This document shows, in pieces, positions 11,603 to 23,890 of a stretch of 64,000 bases of DNA. Below the pieces are notes generated by a model. It saw nothing but the letters and a program-made list of their open reading frames with translations. It had not been told where the DNA came from and did not search any database. Origin of the DNA: Aplectana chamaeleonis (taxonomy: Eukaryota; Nematoda; Chromadorea; Rhabditida; Cosmocercidae). Positions within the stretch are counted from its first letter, which is position 1, and each line of letters starts with the position of its first letter. The stretch is taken from positions 1 to 64,000 of the forward strand of contig JAPDOI010001702.1 in the NCBI GenBank assembly GCA_029168955.1. The letters run 5' to 3'. A program made the position numbers and the translations under genes.

Positions 11603-12064
11603 CCTCCCCTTTTAAGAGGCTTTCTACGGTGAGGAGAACCATTTCGTTATCAACCGACTTAAGTTCGTAGCGCTTTGGTTTGCGGCGCTTTCGGGTTGAT
11701 CTTCGTAACGTAACTGGAGCAAACCCAACCGTTTGCGGTTTTCGAGCTCGCCTTTCAACTACCCCTGGAGTTGTGCGACTCGTACTTGGTTGCTCATCGT
11801 TACTCTGCGTATTGGCATCGGAGGGATCATCACTGGGTATGACCACAGTCTCATGCTCTTGATCCGGCCCATCTTGACTAGCTTCTGGCACTCTTTCAGT
11901 GCTGAGCGGAGTGGTTTTAAACAAATCCCAGAGCAGATCTCGCGAGTAGGCATTGTCTTACTTATGACTCAATATGCTACCTCGCATTTGATTTGCATGT
12001 TTGCGAACTGTTCTGCCTCCAATGTCGACTTCGTACATGACTTTTCCAATGGTCTTTACAACTG
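11595..12064 (-). pseudogene. Gypsy pol C-terminal tail
   Basis: Minus-strand continuation of pol after integrase. Near 12060-11985 a frame reads TVVKTIGKVMYEVDIGGRT and then HANQMR, matching the conserved post-integrase segment of nematode gypsy polyproteins. From 11924 another frame gives a Ser/Thr-rich acidic stretch, then a basic tail (RRSTRKRRKPKRYELKSV), ending in the LTR. At least one stop and one frameshift separate the pieces from integrase, so the tail is broken. Confidence 0.82.
11603..11613 (-). promoter_or_regulatory. Gypsy polypurine tract
   Basis: Minus strand AAAAGGGGAGG abuts the 3' LTR, the expected primer for plus-strand DNA synthesis. It is also in the pol reading frame: the last codons run through it and the TGA stop falls inside the LTR (11595-11597). 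Confidence 0.88.
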
Positions 12065-12759
12065 TCACTTGAGTCCATTAAAATTGGATGCTCCATTGTA
12101 ATCCTTTACTAGGACAATGTCTCCGGGTAAAAAGTCTCGGCGTTTCGTATCATTTTTCCGATTAAATTGTTCTTCAGTCCTTTTCCAATGGTCAGCGGCA
12201 CTGTCTGCTTCTGTCTGCGCTTTCGACGGTCTTAGCATACTCAACCGGGTTCTTAGCTTTCTTCCCAAAAAAACTTCGGCTGGGCATTCGCCCTGCAGAA
12301 CAGAATTAGGTGTTGTGCGGTAAGCCAGCAACACGGCGTTTAGACAGTCACTTTCTGGGCGAGCGGACAACCTCCCCTCCCCTTTTAGCTTCTTAATCCC
12401 TCTTTTCAGGATATCCACAAATCTTTCTGCTTGACAATTTGACTGAGGATTGTACGGTGGTGTTCTTACATGGTTAACACCTCGTTCTTCGCACATCTGC
12501 TTGAAAAGCTCGGATGTGAATTGTGTTGCTTTATCGCGCACTAGCGTCTTTGGATTTCCATAGCGTGCGAAAAGCTCTTTCAACAGCTTCACCGTTGTGC
12601 CAGCTGTGATATTTTTCATTTCAAACATCTCGGGCCATTTACTCAAGGCCATGTAGTACACACCCATTGAGCCAGCAAATTCAACATGAATTCGCTCCCA
12701 TACATTTTCTGGTGTCTTCCAGGTTTGCAGAGGTACTTTAGTCGGAGATTTTGATTGTA
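12062..12759 (-). pseudogene. Gypsy integrase catalytic core (3' part)
   Basis: Minus-strand frame open from the edge of palindrome B to a TGA at 12062-12064. It contains the integrase core: a segment HVEFAGS where the family normally has an Asp (here Glu), SKWPEMFEM, LVRDKATQFTSELF with the second Asp, and PPYNPQSNCQAERFV with the catalytic Glu. The stretch between HVEFAGS and SKWPE is a few residues shorter than usual. The loss of the first Asp and this deletion suggest a dead enzyme. The zinc-binding half lies 11 kb away at 23891 onward. Confidence 0.92.
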
Positions 12760-13244
12760 CTCAGACATAAGGGCGGACCTATCGCGCACAGAACTTGCCG
12801 AATAGTACTTACCGCGCTCAGGAACCGTTTTGACCGCGATCGAAAGCCCAATAAGGACTTACCGCGAATAAACTCGCGATCAGAGCGATTGCATTCTGGT
12901 GCTCGCGATACAGCCGCTTCGCCATCCGGTCGGATCGCGCGCAAACGCAGTAATAGGACTGATGTCGCACAAAATCGGACTGACCGCGTTCAACCGTGAG
13001 GTGTGTGTGGTGTGTTCTGGGCTGATTTGCGTCTCAGTTTACGCGCAAAGCTGAAATTCGAATTTGCGCGCTTCTTCACGGTGGAGTCCATTGTTTTGTA
13101 TCTATCTGTACTTCATCACGGTTCTTTCTTATTGGTTCATGTTGATCTCGTATTCATTCATGGATGTTGTTTTTGTTGTTTGTTCTCGGAAGGAACAACA
13201 ACAACATTGTTGTTCTTTCTGATTTTCCATAAATTTCTCGCTGA

Positions 13245-13700
13245 CGAATCGTGGGACCACCATAGCTGTTCTGTTTTGCTTCCTTTGAAGTTTCCCCGTT
13301 GCGAGTCGTGGTGGGACCACCACAGCCGTTGCATATTGCATCATTCAAACTTTCTCAGTGATAAATCGTGGTGGGACCACCGGGGGTGTTGCATATTGAA
13401 TCCTTTGAGCTTTCTTCTTTTCGGATCGTTGTGGGACCACCTCATTTGTTGCGTATTTGGCCCTTTCAAGCTTCTCCGTCACGAATCGTGGTGGGAAGAC
13501 CATAATAGTTGCGAATTGCGTCCTTTAAAGTTTCTCGGTTACGAATCGTAGTGAGACCATCGTAGTAGTTGCATATTGTGTCCTTTAAAGTTTCTCTGTT
13601 ACCAATCGTGGTGAGACCTCCGTAGCCGTTGCATATTGCGTCCTTTAAACTTTCTAAATTTTCTTCGTTGCCACTCGTGGTGGGACCCCCGCAGCTGTTG
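13245..13700. repeat. 60-bp tandem array, left arm of B
   Basis: Eight units at exactly 60-base pitch (the last slightly longer), each with a palindrome-like GTGGTGGGACCACC core followed by GTTGCATATTG and CCTTTAAAGTTTCTC. Degenerate units keep the spacing. Possible protein-binding array of the element. Confidence 0.93.
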
Positions 13701-14241
13701 CCTATGGCGAAGAATACTACGTGGCCTTGAGCTGTGGCCCACTACGCGCCGCGGTCGCATTGCGGCGTCGCAATTAGAGCACGCTTAGCTCTGTTTCAGT
13801 GGGATGTCAGAGTGGGAGCCGAATGCGTAATCATTCACACGCTCTGGTTTCCTTCCATCATTTGAGGTGGTGTAACAAACACAAGAAATCATTTCACCTC
13901 AAGTATTGGCAACTGATTATGATTCAGGGCAGCGTGCATTTCGAGTATAGAGTAAATCAACTAGGTACTATTTTCAGGATAATAATAATATTACAATTTT
14001 GTTGTGTTATCTTCACATATAGTGTTACTATCTCTTTGTTTCATATAACTTTGATTATCACCGCATTTTCCTTTGAAATCTAATACCTAATCTGAACCCT
14101 CTTCGCACTTTGATACATCGCGTCCAGGAACCTTTGTAATTCGGAAGATACCAAATTTTTAGTCAAGAACTAATTCTCTTTCATTGCCCAAAGGTCATCC
14201 CGATCATTTTTTCACCCAAATATTTATACGAAATGTTTATA

Positions 14242-14446
14242 GTGGAGTCCACCAAAAAGTGTCTCATTTACTTATCAATAAGAAGCGGTCGGCTGGGGGA
14301 TCAATGTGCATGATTCCCATACCAGCACAGCTCGATACCGATTGAGCGAGAGCGGTTGTGCTACAACGAGTTTCATGTTCATTGATCCTCCAATCTGACC
14401 CGCTTCTCATTGATAAGTAAATGAGACACTCTTGATAGAACTTCAC
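14242..14446. mobile_element. 205-bp MITE in left arm only, TA duplication
   Basis: Terminal repeats GTGGAGTCCACCAAAAAGTG and GTGAAGTTCTATCAAGAGTG share GTGTCTCATTTACTTATCAA. Flanking TA at 14240-14241 and 14447-14448. The right arm near 22477 retains the empty site TTTATATATGTG (reverse strand), exactly the sequence expected before insertion. Confidence 0.95.
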
Positions 14447-15592
14447 TATATGTGATCTTGTGGAGAGTGCTATTCTGCCAACCGGCTGCGATTCTTCTTT
14501 GACACGTGGTGTTTTCTTTGCCATATTTCATCTCGAGGACGGTAGTGGAGTAGTTTCGGCCTCAGTTCGCCGTAACGTGGGAACTGGAGCATTTGCAATT
14601 TTTGAAACAAACTCCTCCGTCTTTTAGACCGCTTGCTGAATGATAGGTTTTTCTCGCAAGTATTACAGGAAATGTATTGCAGTCCTTGAATTTAGCCATT
14701 TAAGCATCATTTTCGCCTGCTACACACTGTGCGTCCTGAGCACTCGTGAACCATATGTGCCTATACAGGTTCTTGAATGCAAAAGGCTTTAGCTTGCACA
14801 AGGGGCAAAAAAGTTGATGTGTTCTCCGTGCCTGAATGATTTCCGTAAGGAAGTTTTCTGAGACCGATCCTCTGTTGGCAGTCTTGTGAGAGATAACTGA
14901 TAAGCCCAGATGTTAATCCTAGGAAATACGGAAGAAGAAGATGTCTCACAATAAGAAATTATTTAAAGTATAGAAGAAGAGAGTATAGTTGTACTTACGA
15001 ACGAAATTTTCAGAAATTTTTTCAGTTCGTCTTCTTTCCTTCGAAACACTTCGTCGAACTTAAAGTTTTTCCAAATTCCGTTCGTTCGAAATTTTGTCCG
15101 AACGAATTTTTTCATTTTTCGTTTGTTCGGAATTTTTTCCAGAAATTGTAAAACTATAGAAAAGTGATAACTGTTAGAAACCAGGACACCATTAACATGA
15201 TGACGAGTGATGGGTTTGACCTCCGTCTGACAGTTTTACCACTGACATTTAACTTTTACCCATGCTCCATCACTGGAAGTAGGAACCATTGTTGATTGCC
15301 AATAATGGCTTTGGTAGACAGCGGTTTTCCATGCCGCCTGAACACCCTCAATACATTGTTGTCTGTCATGTTCTTCTTCGTCCCACCACAACCCCATCTA
15401 AAGGCGTTGGCGACGTATGAGCGTGCTCTAATTGCAACGCCGCGACGCGACCCGCGGCGCGTAGTGAGCCATAAGCAGCTCAAAGGCCACGTAGCAGTAT
15501 TCTTCGCCTATGGCGTCCCTATAAAGTTTCTCGCTATCCAGGCGTGCTATTGAATGAGGTAACATCAACAGCGCGAGACTCCGAGGAGCCGG

Positions 15593-15802
15593 ATGCATCA
15601 ACGCGCCGGGTTGGGGCAGGGCAGTCGGCATCTTTGACGATCGCAGTGCGAGGGCAGTAGATCATCTAATCAATGGTGCCAGTACCAGCGATGTTTTTGC
15701 TGCATAACTGCTTCAGCCCCTAGCTGGGTTTTTGAATAACAGAGATGCTTCAAAGGCGCGAGACTGCCCTGCCCCTGCCCCAACCCGGCCCTGTTGATGC
15801 AT
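15593..15802. mobile_element. GC-rich MITE in left arm of B
   Basis: ATGCATCAACGCGCCGGGTT is mirrored by AACCCGGCCCTGTTGATGCAT; the arms run ~40 bases and include GGGGCAGGGCAGTC. Present in both arms of B (partner 21172-21370), so it predates the inverted duplication. Confidence 0.85.
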
Positions 15803-17863
15803 TCGGCCTTCCGATCCTACAGTGGAACGACGGTGTTCCCAGACGTTTATAACTACAATAAAGCGCTCCGTATTGGCTAGCCGAAAGGTTACGGTAGCAC
15901 AAGATCCGAAAGGTGCTTAAAATCTCTACGTGCTACTGCTTCACGATGCCGTTTCACCCTGTCCCTACGAGTTTGTTGATCTACTACGATGTCCAGTACG
16001 CTGGATTTCATCCCGTAATAAAGCAATTACTAATTTTTCCTGTCAATTACGTCATTTGTTACCCGTTTTCATCCCGAGTTTGTGATTTTTCGCTTCCCCA
16101 GAATGCGCACGTTGGGTCGTGGTCTCTTGATTTATATTAGCCACAATATACTCAGCTTTCTATCGTTCCGGCCTGGCTCAGTTAATTTCCTGTGAAGCTC
16201 ACGGTTAGTTTTAACCCAGTAGTTTTGTGAGTTTCTGATGAAAGCTCTTTTTCATGAGTTCAGAGCGATTTTTAATGCCGTATGCTGAATCATTTGGATA
16301 GAGATCGATCTAGTAATTGCCTGGCTGAAATTCATGCCATTTTTACGGCACGAGAATTGCCACGCTCTCACGACCACGAGTTTCTACATTTGGTGAAGTG
16401 CTTATAAATGTCCCTCTATTGGTCTGTGGGATGGTAGTCTTTTACTGTAAAAATCGGAATTCCCTTTATTCACAGCGCAAGCCACGCTCGCCAGGCTACT
16501 AATGTCTTCGCTTCTCCTCCTCTCGCTGTCTCACTTACCTCTTGCTACCGACTCCGCTCATTCGTAGGAAGCATGGGAATTTCTCTGTGATGACACAGTC
16601 TGCATCCGCCTGACACTGCAGATGTTGTTCCTACAGTTGGTTGGCGCCGAATTGTCCTCGAAAGGGTAGGATTGGGTTCATTACCACACTTTAGCCCATG
16701 CCGCTTTCACCTATGACATCATTTCGTTGAAATGCTGCAGGAATTGAAAAATTCAAGAGTTCATCCATGTCCCTTGTTCAATAACCTTTGGAGATGAGAT
16801 GTTCGCATCTGTCTTTATAGTTTTGTATGTATCCTATAAGCAACACCACACTGAGCTGTGCTTTATCTTTGATAATCTATTTCGGAATGCTCTTTTTTTC
16901 ATTCGATCGCTTATGCATGGCAATTTTGTCGTTAATCATCAAATGTATTTCCATTTCTTGTTAGTGTTAAATTTTGTTTTCTGTTGTACTGTTGTTTTGG
17001 TGCGCAATGTCTCTTTTCTATCATGCTCTTGTATGCTCACATTCATTTGCGGGCCCTGGAATTCACAATACTAGCATTCCGTTTATGCCATCCTTCCGCA
17101 TCTCGAGTCTACTTCTCTAAAATTGTTTTCATTTTCTCTGAAGATGCACACAATGCGTGTCTGTTCGGTACATGCTTATGGTTTCCGGTATTCGATTTGA
17201 AGTCTGACGCATGGACCAGGCGGCTGTGGTCGTTCGCGGTGTTGCGGCCTCTTTGGCCAACGGGATTTCTAAATTCGCGCGCGGCGATCTACCGTCGCAG
17301 CCCCGTCCATTCCTCCAGATCAAATTTATTACGTTAACTCTATGTATCGATTATCCACGGCGGTATTAAATATCCAATATCCACTAGGCATTATTCGAAT
17401 TTTTCTTTAATGATTCACATAACTGTGCGTCCAGTACATTTAAAGTGCCTTTGCGATTTGTTCAAGATGCGAATTGGAAATGAAATTATATCTATTATTT
17501 GATGTTAAGACTGAGAATTAGTGAAAATGGCCTGGAACCATATTCACCACGGACGCGATACAGAGTTTAATTTCAATCGTCCATGGATGCATATAGATTT
17601 TTTGGTCGATAAGGATTGTAGCACAGCTTTACTGCTTCATTTGTCGCTGATAAGTATGGAATCCGGCCCGTGGCGAGTGAAAATTGAGTCTTGTCTCGAT
17701 TATGTAGACCGATTTCCATAAACACATTGTAGGCCATCAAGTCATTCTTGGGTGACCTCTAAGTGAAGCGCCATAGTTGAGAATAACAAGCGACCTCTGT
17801 CGTTACGGGAGGTACGGTTGAGAATGATATAATGATTGTATCCTTGACGATTGTGGCTATCTG

Positions 17864-18153
17864 CTGTGCTTATCTGGGCCAAATTCCGGTCCGCAATTGC
17901 GATCTCGACACGCTTTTGCGGCCGCAGCTCAAGTCAAGAAGAGCTTACCAGCCGCCGCCGCCGATCTGCTAACTCTGGGTGGGTTTGGAAACTGGAGAAC
18001 TGAGAAAGCCTGGAGAAAATTTTTCAAAAAAAGCCTCATCTAGCCGGCACGGCGCTCAGGAACCTCGACTGAATCCGAGCACGTGCGGCGGCAAAGGGAA
18101 GTGTCGGTTTACCATTGGTGCAGGACCGGAATTTAGCCCCAGATACAGCACAG
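17864..18153. mobile_element. MITE near the inner end of the left arm
   Basis: CTGTGCTTATCTGGGCCAAA pairs with its decayed complement near 18125-18153. The partner copy at 19010-19280 has better-preserved 50-bp arms. Shared by both halves of B. Confidence 0.8.
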
Positions 18154-19009
18154 TATACATCTCACCTCGCTCTGTTGAGCTGTAGATAGCCGCGGTAGCT
18201 CAGATACAATCAATAATAAATTTTACAGCCGCACCTCCCTAGCGACGGTGATCTTTATGTGTTTGTGGCTCCTTGGGCGCTCCATAGAACCCCATACTGT
18301 TTTACACTTTCGAGGGCCACCCGTGGAAAAAGGCTTGTATGGCCCTGTGAGGTTGATGACAGCACGCCGGGCCTACGGCTACATTCTGAAGTTTGTGTGC
18401 GCGGTAGCATGTCCTATTATGCAGTGAAAGTGTACTGATCGCCTGCTCTTTTAGTGTGTTGACCGCTCTAAAGACAGGTTGATCGCTCTCAATTGCCAGT
18501 TTGATCGCCCTCAAATACCGGTTTTGATCACGCCGTCTGATCACGCGATCGTTCCTATTATGCGTCGCGATAAAGTCCGCTCCTATGTCTGAGCAACTAC
18601 TCAGACATAGGAGCCAGACTTATCGCGACGCATAATGGAACAATCGCGTGATCGACGGCGATCAAACCGGTATTCGAGGGCGATCAAACCGGCAATTGGG
18701 CGATCAACCTGTCTTTAGAGCGCGATCAACACCTAAAACAGACGATCAGTACACTTTCATCATAATAGGACATACCGCGCACAAACCTTCAGAACGCTGG
18801 CCGTAGGCCTGCGTGCTATCAACCCTACAGGGCCAAACAGATTTTTCCACGGGTGACCCTCAAAGTAAACAGTATGGGGTTACTATGGAGCGCCCATAGC
18901 CACAAACACAAAGATCACCGTCGCTAGGGAGATGCGGCTAAAATTTATTATTGATTGTATCTTGAGCTACCGCGGCTATCTACAGCTCAACAGAGCGAGG
19001 CATGTATAC

Positions 19010-19280
19010 TGTGCTTATCTGGGCCAAATTCCGGTCCGCAATTGCGTCTCGACACGCTTTGCCGACGCACGTGCTCATTCAGTCGGGTTTCCAGCGCCAA
19101 AGCCGGCTAGATGAGGCTTTTTTTAATTTTCTCCAGGTTCTCTTGGTTTCCAGTTTAAGGCCCACCTAGAGTTAGCAGATCGGCGGCTGCGGCGCTGGAA
19201 GCTCTTCTGACTCGGGCGATGCGACCGCAAAGCGTGTCGAGACGCAATTGCAGACCGGAATTTGGCCCAGATAAGCACAG
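19010..19280. mobile_element. MITE near the inner end of the right arm
   Basis: Terminal inverted repeats GTGCTTATCTGGGCCAAATT and its complement, continuing through CCGGTCCGCAATTGCGTCTCGACACGC-like sequence. It is the better-preserved partner of 17864-18153. Confidence 0.85.
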
Positions 19281-21171
19281 TGGATAGCCACAATCGTCAA
19301 GGATACAATCATTATATCATTCTCAACCGTACCTCCCATAACGACAGAGAGTCGCTTATTATTCTCGGCTATGGGCGCTCGCTTAGAGTGTCACCCAAGA
19401 ATGACTTGGATGGCCTACAATACCGGAAATCGGTCTACAAATCGAGACAAGACTCAATTTTCACTCGCTACGGGCCGGATTCATACTTATCGCGACAAAT
19501 GAAGAGAAGCTGTACTTACAATCGCAGTTATCGACCAAAAATCTATATGCATCCATGGACGATTGAAATAAACTCTGTATCGCGTCGGTGGTGAATATGG
19601 TTCCAGGCCATTTTCACTAATTCTCAGTCTTAACATCAAAATAGAAATAATTTCATTTTCGTTCGCATCTTGAACAAATCGCAAAGGCACTTAAATGTAC
19701 TGGACGCACAGTTATGTGAATCATTAAAGAAAAATTTGAATAACCCTAGTGGATATTGGATATTTAATACTACTGTGGATAATCGATACATAGAGTTAAC
19801 GTAATAAATTTAATCTGAGGAATGGACGGGAATGCGACGATAGATCGCCGCGCGCGAATCGAAATCCCGTTGGCCAAAGAGGCCGCCAACACCGCACGAC
19901 CAGCCGCCTGGTCCATGCGTCAGACTAAATCGAATACCGAAACCATACATGTACCGAACAGACACGCATTGTGTGCATCTTCAGAGAAAAATGAAAACAA
20001 TTCTTAGAGAAGTAGACTCGAGATGCGGAAGGATCATAAACGGGATGCAAACAAATTCCAGGGCCCGCAAATGAATGAGCATACAAGAGCATGATAGAAG
20101 AGACATTGCGCACCAAAACAACAGTACAACAGAAAACAAAAACAAAATTCCGAAATAGATTATCAAATATAAAGCACAGCTCGTGCGTGGTGTTGCTTAT
20201 AGGATACATACAAAACTATAAGACAGATGCGAACATCTCATCTCCAAAGGTTATTAAACAAGCGGGACATGGATGAACTCTGAATTTTTCAATTTCGCAG
20301 CATTTCAACGAAATGATGTCATAGTAAAAGTATGGCTAAAGCGGGTAATGAACCCAATCCTACCCTTTCGAGACAATTCGGCGCCAACCAAGTGTACGAA
20401 CACCAGCGTCAGGCGGATACAGACTGTGTCACAGAGAAATTCCCATGCTTCCTACGAATGCGAGTCGGTAGCAGAGTGGGTAGAGACAGCGAGTGGAGGA
20501 GAAGCGAAGACAGTAGCCTCGCGAGCGTGGCTTGCGCTGTGAATAAAGGGAATTCCGATTTTTTACAAAAGATACCATCCCACAGACCAATAGAGGACAT
20601 TTATACGCATTCACCAAATGTAGAAACTCGTGGTCGTGAGAGCGTAACAATTTCGTGCCAAAATGGCGAATTTCGTGCCAGGCAATTACAGACTGATCTC
20701 TATCCAAATGATTCACATACGGCATAAAATCGCTCTGAAATCATGAAAAAGAGTTTTTATCAGAAACTCAGAAAACTACTAGGTTAAACTAACCGTGAGC
20801 TTCACAGGAAATTAACTGGAGCCAGGTCGGAACGATAGAAAGCTGAGCATATTGTGGCTAATATAAATCAAGAGACCACGACCCAACGCATTCTGAAGCG
20901 AAAAATCCACAAACTCAGGATGAAAACGGCACAAATGACGCAATTGACAGGAAAATTGTAATTGCTTATTACAGGATGAACCAGCGTAATGACATCGTAG
21001 TAGATCAACAAACTCGTAGGGACAGGGTGTAACGACATCGTGAAGCAGTAGCACGTAGAGGTTTTAGCACTCGGGATCTTGTGCTACCGTAACCTTCGGC
21101 TAGCCACGGGCGCTTTATTGTATCATAAACGTCAACACCGTGTTCCGCGTAGGATTTGAAGCTGGGCCAAA

Positions 21172-21370
21172 TGCATCAACAGGCCGGGTTGGGCAGGGCA
21201 GGGCAGTCTGCGCCTTTGAAGATCTCTGTTATTCAAAAAACCCAGCTAGGGGCTGAAGCAGCTAGCGCAGCAAAAACACTGGCACTATTGGTTAGATGAT
21301 CTACTGCTCTCGCACTGCGATCGTCAAAGATGCCGACTGCCCTGCCCCAACCCGGCGCGTTGATGCATCC
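21172..21370. mobile_element. GC-rich MITE in right arm of B
   Basis: Inverted partner of 15593-15802 with ATGCATCAACAGGCCGGGTT and AACCCGGCGCGTTGATGCAT ends. Confidence 0.85.
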
Positions 21371-23019
21371 GGCCCCTGGAGTCTAGCGCTGTTGATGTTA
21401 CCTCATTCAATAGCACGCCTGGATAGCGAGAAACTTTATAGGACGCCATAGGCGAAGAATAGTACGTGGCCTTGAGCTGTGGCTCACTACGCGCCGCGGT
21501 CGCGTCGCGGCGTTGCAATTAGAGCACGCTCATACGTCGCCAACGCCTTTAGATGGGGTTGTGGTGGGACGAAGAAGAACATGACAGACAACAATGTACA
21601 GGTGTTCAGGCGGCATGAAGACCGCTGTCTACAAAGCCATTATTGGCAATCAACAATGGTTCCTACTTCCAGTGATGGAGCATGGGTGTTAAATGTCAGG
21701 TAAAACTGACGGAGGCCAAACTCCATCACTCGTCATCATGTTAATGGTGTCTGGTTTCTAACAGTTATCACTCTCTTCTATAGTTTTACAATTTCGAAAA
21801 AAATCCCGAACAAACGAAAAATGAAAAAAAATTCGTTCGACAAAATTTCGAACGAACGGAATTTGAAAAAACTTAGTTCGACGAAGTTTCGAAGGAAAGA
21901 AGACGAACGAAAAAAATTTCGAAAATTTCGTTCGTGTACAACTATACTCTCTTCTTCTATACTTTAAATAATTTCTTATTGTGAGACATTCTTCTTCCGT
22001 ATTTCCTAGGATTAACACCTGGGCTTATCAGTTATCTCTCACAAGACTGCCAACAGAGGATCGGTCTCAGAAACCCTTACGGAAATCATTCAGGCACGGA
22101 GAACACATCAACTTTTTGCCCCTTGTGCAAGCTAAAGCCTTTTGCATTCAAGAACCTGTATAGGCACATAAGGGGGTTCACGAGTGCTCAGACGCACAGG
22201 TGTGGCAGGCGAAAAATGATGTTAAAATGGCTAAATTCAAGGACTGCAATACATTTCCCTGTAATACTTGCGAGAAAACCTATCATTCAGCAAGCGGTCT
22301 AAAAAAGACGGAGGAGTTTGTTTCAAAAATTGCAATGCTCCAGTTCCCACGTTAATGGCGAACTGAGGCCGAAACTACTCCACTACCGTCCTCGAGATGA
22401 AATATGGCAAAGAAACACCACGTGTCAAAGAAGAATCGCAGCCGGTTGGCAGAATACACTCTCCACAAGATCACATATATAAACATTTCGTATAAATATT
22501 TGGGTGAAAAAAATGATCGGGATGACCTTTGGGCAATGAAAGAGGATTAGTTCTGACTAAAAATTTGGTATCTTCCGAATTATAAAGGTTCTGACGCTGA
22601 TGTATCAAAGTGCGAAGAGGGTTCAGATTAGGTATATCAGGAAATGCGGTGATAATCAGTTATATGAAACAAAGAGATAGTAACACTATAGTGAAGATAA
22701 CACAACAAAATTGTAATATTATCATTATCCTGAAAATAGTACCTAGTTGATTTACTCTATACTCGAAATGCACGCTGCCCTGAATCATAATCAGTTGCCA
22801 ATACTTGAGGTGAAATGATTTCTTGTGTTTGTTACACCACCTCAAATGATGGAAGGAAACCAGAGCATGTGAATGATTACGCATTCGGCTCCCACTCTGA
22901 CATCCCACTGAAACAGAGCTAAGCGTGCTCTAATTGCGACGCCGCAATGCGACCGCGGCGCGTAGTGAGCCACAGCTCAAGGCCACGTAGTATTCTTCGC
23001 CATAGGCAACAGCTGCGGG

Positions 23020-23400
23020 GGTCCCACCACGAGTGGCAACGAAGAAAATTTAGAAAGTTTAAAGGACGCAATATGCAACGGCTACGGAGGTCTCACTACG
23101 ATTCGTAACCGAGAAACTTTAAAGGACGCAATTCGCAACTATTATGGTCTTCCCATCACGATTCGTGACGGAGAAGCTTGAAAGGGCCCAATACGCAACA
23201 AATGAGGTGGTCCCACCACGATCCGAAAAGAAGAAAGCTCAAAGGATTCAATATGCAACCCCCACGGTGGTCCCACCACGATTTATCACTGAGAAAGTTT
23301 GAATGATGCAATATGCAACGGCTGTGGTGGTCCCACCACGACTCGCAACGGGAAACTTCAAAGGAAGCAATACAGAACAGCTATGGTGGTCCCACGATTC
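23020..23400. repeat. 60-bp tandem array, right arm of B
   Basis: Seven units at 60-base pitch with GGTGGTCCCACCACG cores, the mirror of 13245-13700 less one unit. Confidence 0.92.
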
Positions 23401-23890
23401 GTCAGCGAGAATTTTATGGAAAATCAGAAAGAACAACAATGTTGTTGTTGTTCCTTCCGAGAACAAACAACAAAAACAACATCCATGAATGAATACGAGA
23501 TCAACATGAACCAATAAGAAAGAACCGTGATGAAGTACAGATAGATACAAAACAATGGACTCCACCATGAAGAAGCGCGCAAATTCGAATTTCAGCTTTG
23601 CGCGTGAACTGAGACGCAAATCAGCCCAGAACACCACACACACACCACCTCACGGTTGGACGCGGTCAGTCCGATTTTTGTGCGACATCAGTCCTATTAC
23701 TGCGTTTGCGCGCGATCCGACCGGATGGCGAAGCGGTTGTATCGCGAGCACCGGAATGCAATCGCTCTGACCGCGAGTTTATTCGCGGTAAGTCCTAATT
23801 GGGCTTTCGATCGCGGTCAAAACGGTTCCTGAGCGCGGTAAGTACTATTCGGCAAGTTCTGTGCGCGATAGGTCCGCCCTTATATCTGAG

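Larger units (their letters stand above)
12760..18593 (+). mobile_element. Palindrome B, left half-element (5.83 kb)
   Basis: Bounded by CTCAGACATAAGGGCGG and ...CTATGTCTGAG. Outer and inner subterminal zones are both rich in short GACCGCG/GATCGC motifs about 20-30 bases apart. It carries an extra TA-flanked MITE (14242-14446) and about 90 bases near 16895-16985 that the right half lacks. A 182-codon frame at 13003-13551 exists only because the 60-bp repeat preserves phase. Confidence 0.9.
12760..23890. mobile_element. Palindrome B: 11.1-kb inverted pair inserted in integrase
   Basis: CTCAGACATAAGGGCGGACC at 12760 mirrors the end at 23890. The two halves are inverted copies of each other around a 6-base centre (CAACTA, 18594-18599). 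The centre is itself bordered by the same terminal motif (TATGTCTGAG / CTCAGACATA), so each half has a terminal repeat at both ends. The arms align along their whole length and differ by arm-specific insertions and deletions. The integrase frame resumes across the insertion if TG is taken as a 2-bp target duplication with an extra TA at the left end. No transposase is visible. The superfamily is unknown. Confidence 0.94.
18600..23890 (-). mobile_element. Palindrome B, right half-element (5.29 kb)
   Basis: Inverted copy of 12760-18593. It is shorter by about 540 bases: it lacks the 205-bp MITE, one 60-bp unit, a ~90-bp piece, and smaller segments. Divergence is scattered along the arm, which argues against an assembly mirror artefact. 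Confidence 0.9.

Noticed and set aside
13003..13551. 182-codon open frame across the 60-bp array, with 20-residue repeats (ESWWDHHS...)
   Set aside because: The 60-base period is a multiple of three, which keeps any frame open. The same frame in the right arm is broken and the residues are not conserved.
13141..23500. CRISPR-like array from the regular 60-bp spacing
   Set aside because: Units are contiguous repeats without unique spacers, and the setting is a eukaryotic transposon.
12760..23890. Palindrome B as an assembly mirror artefact
   Set aside because: The arms differ by substitutions, a TA-flanked MITE, one array unit and other indels, which an artificial mirror would not show.
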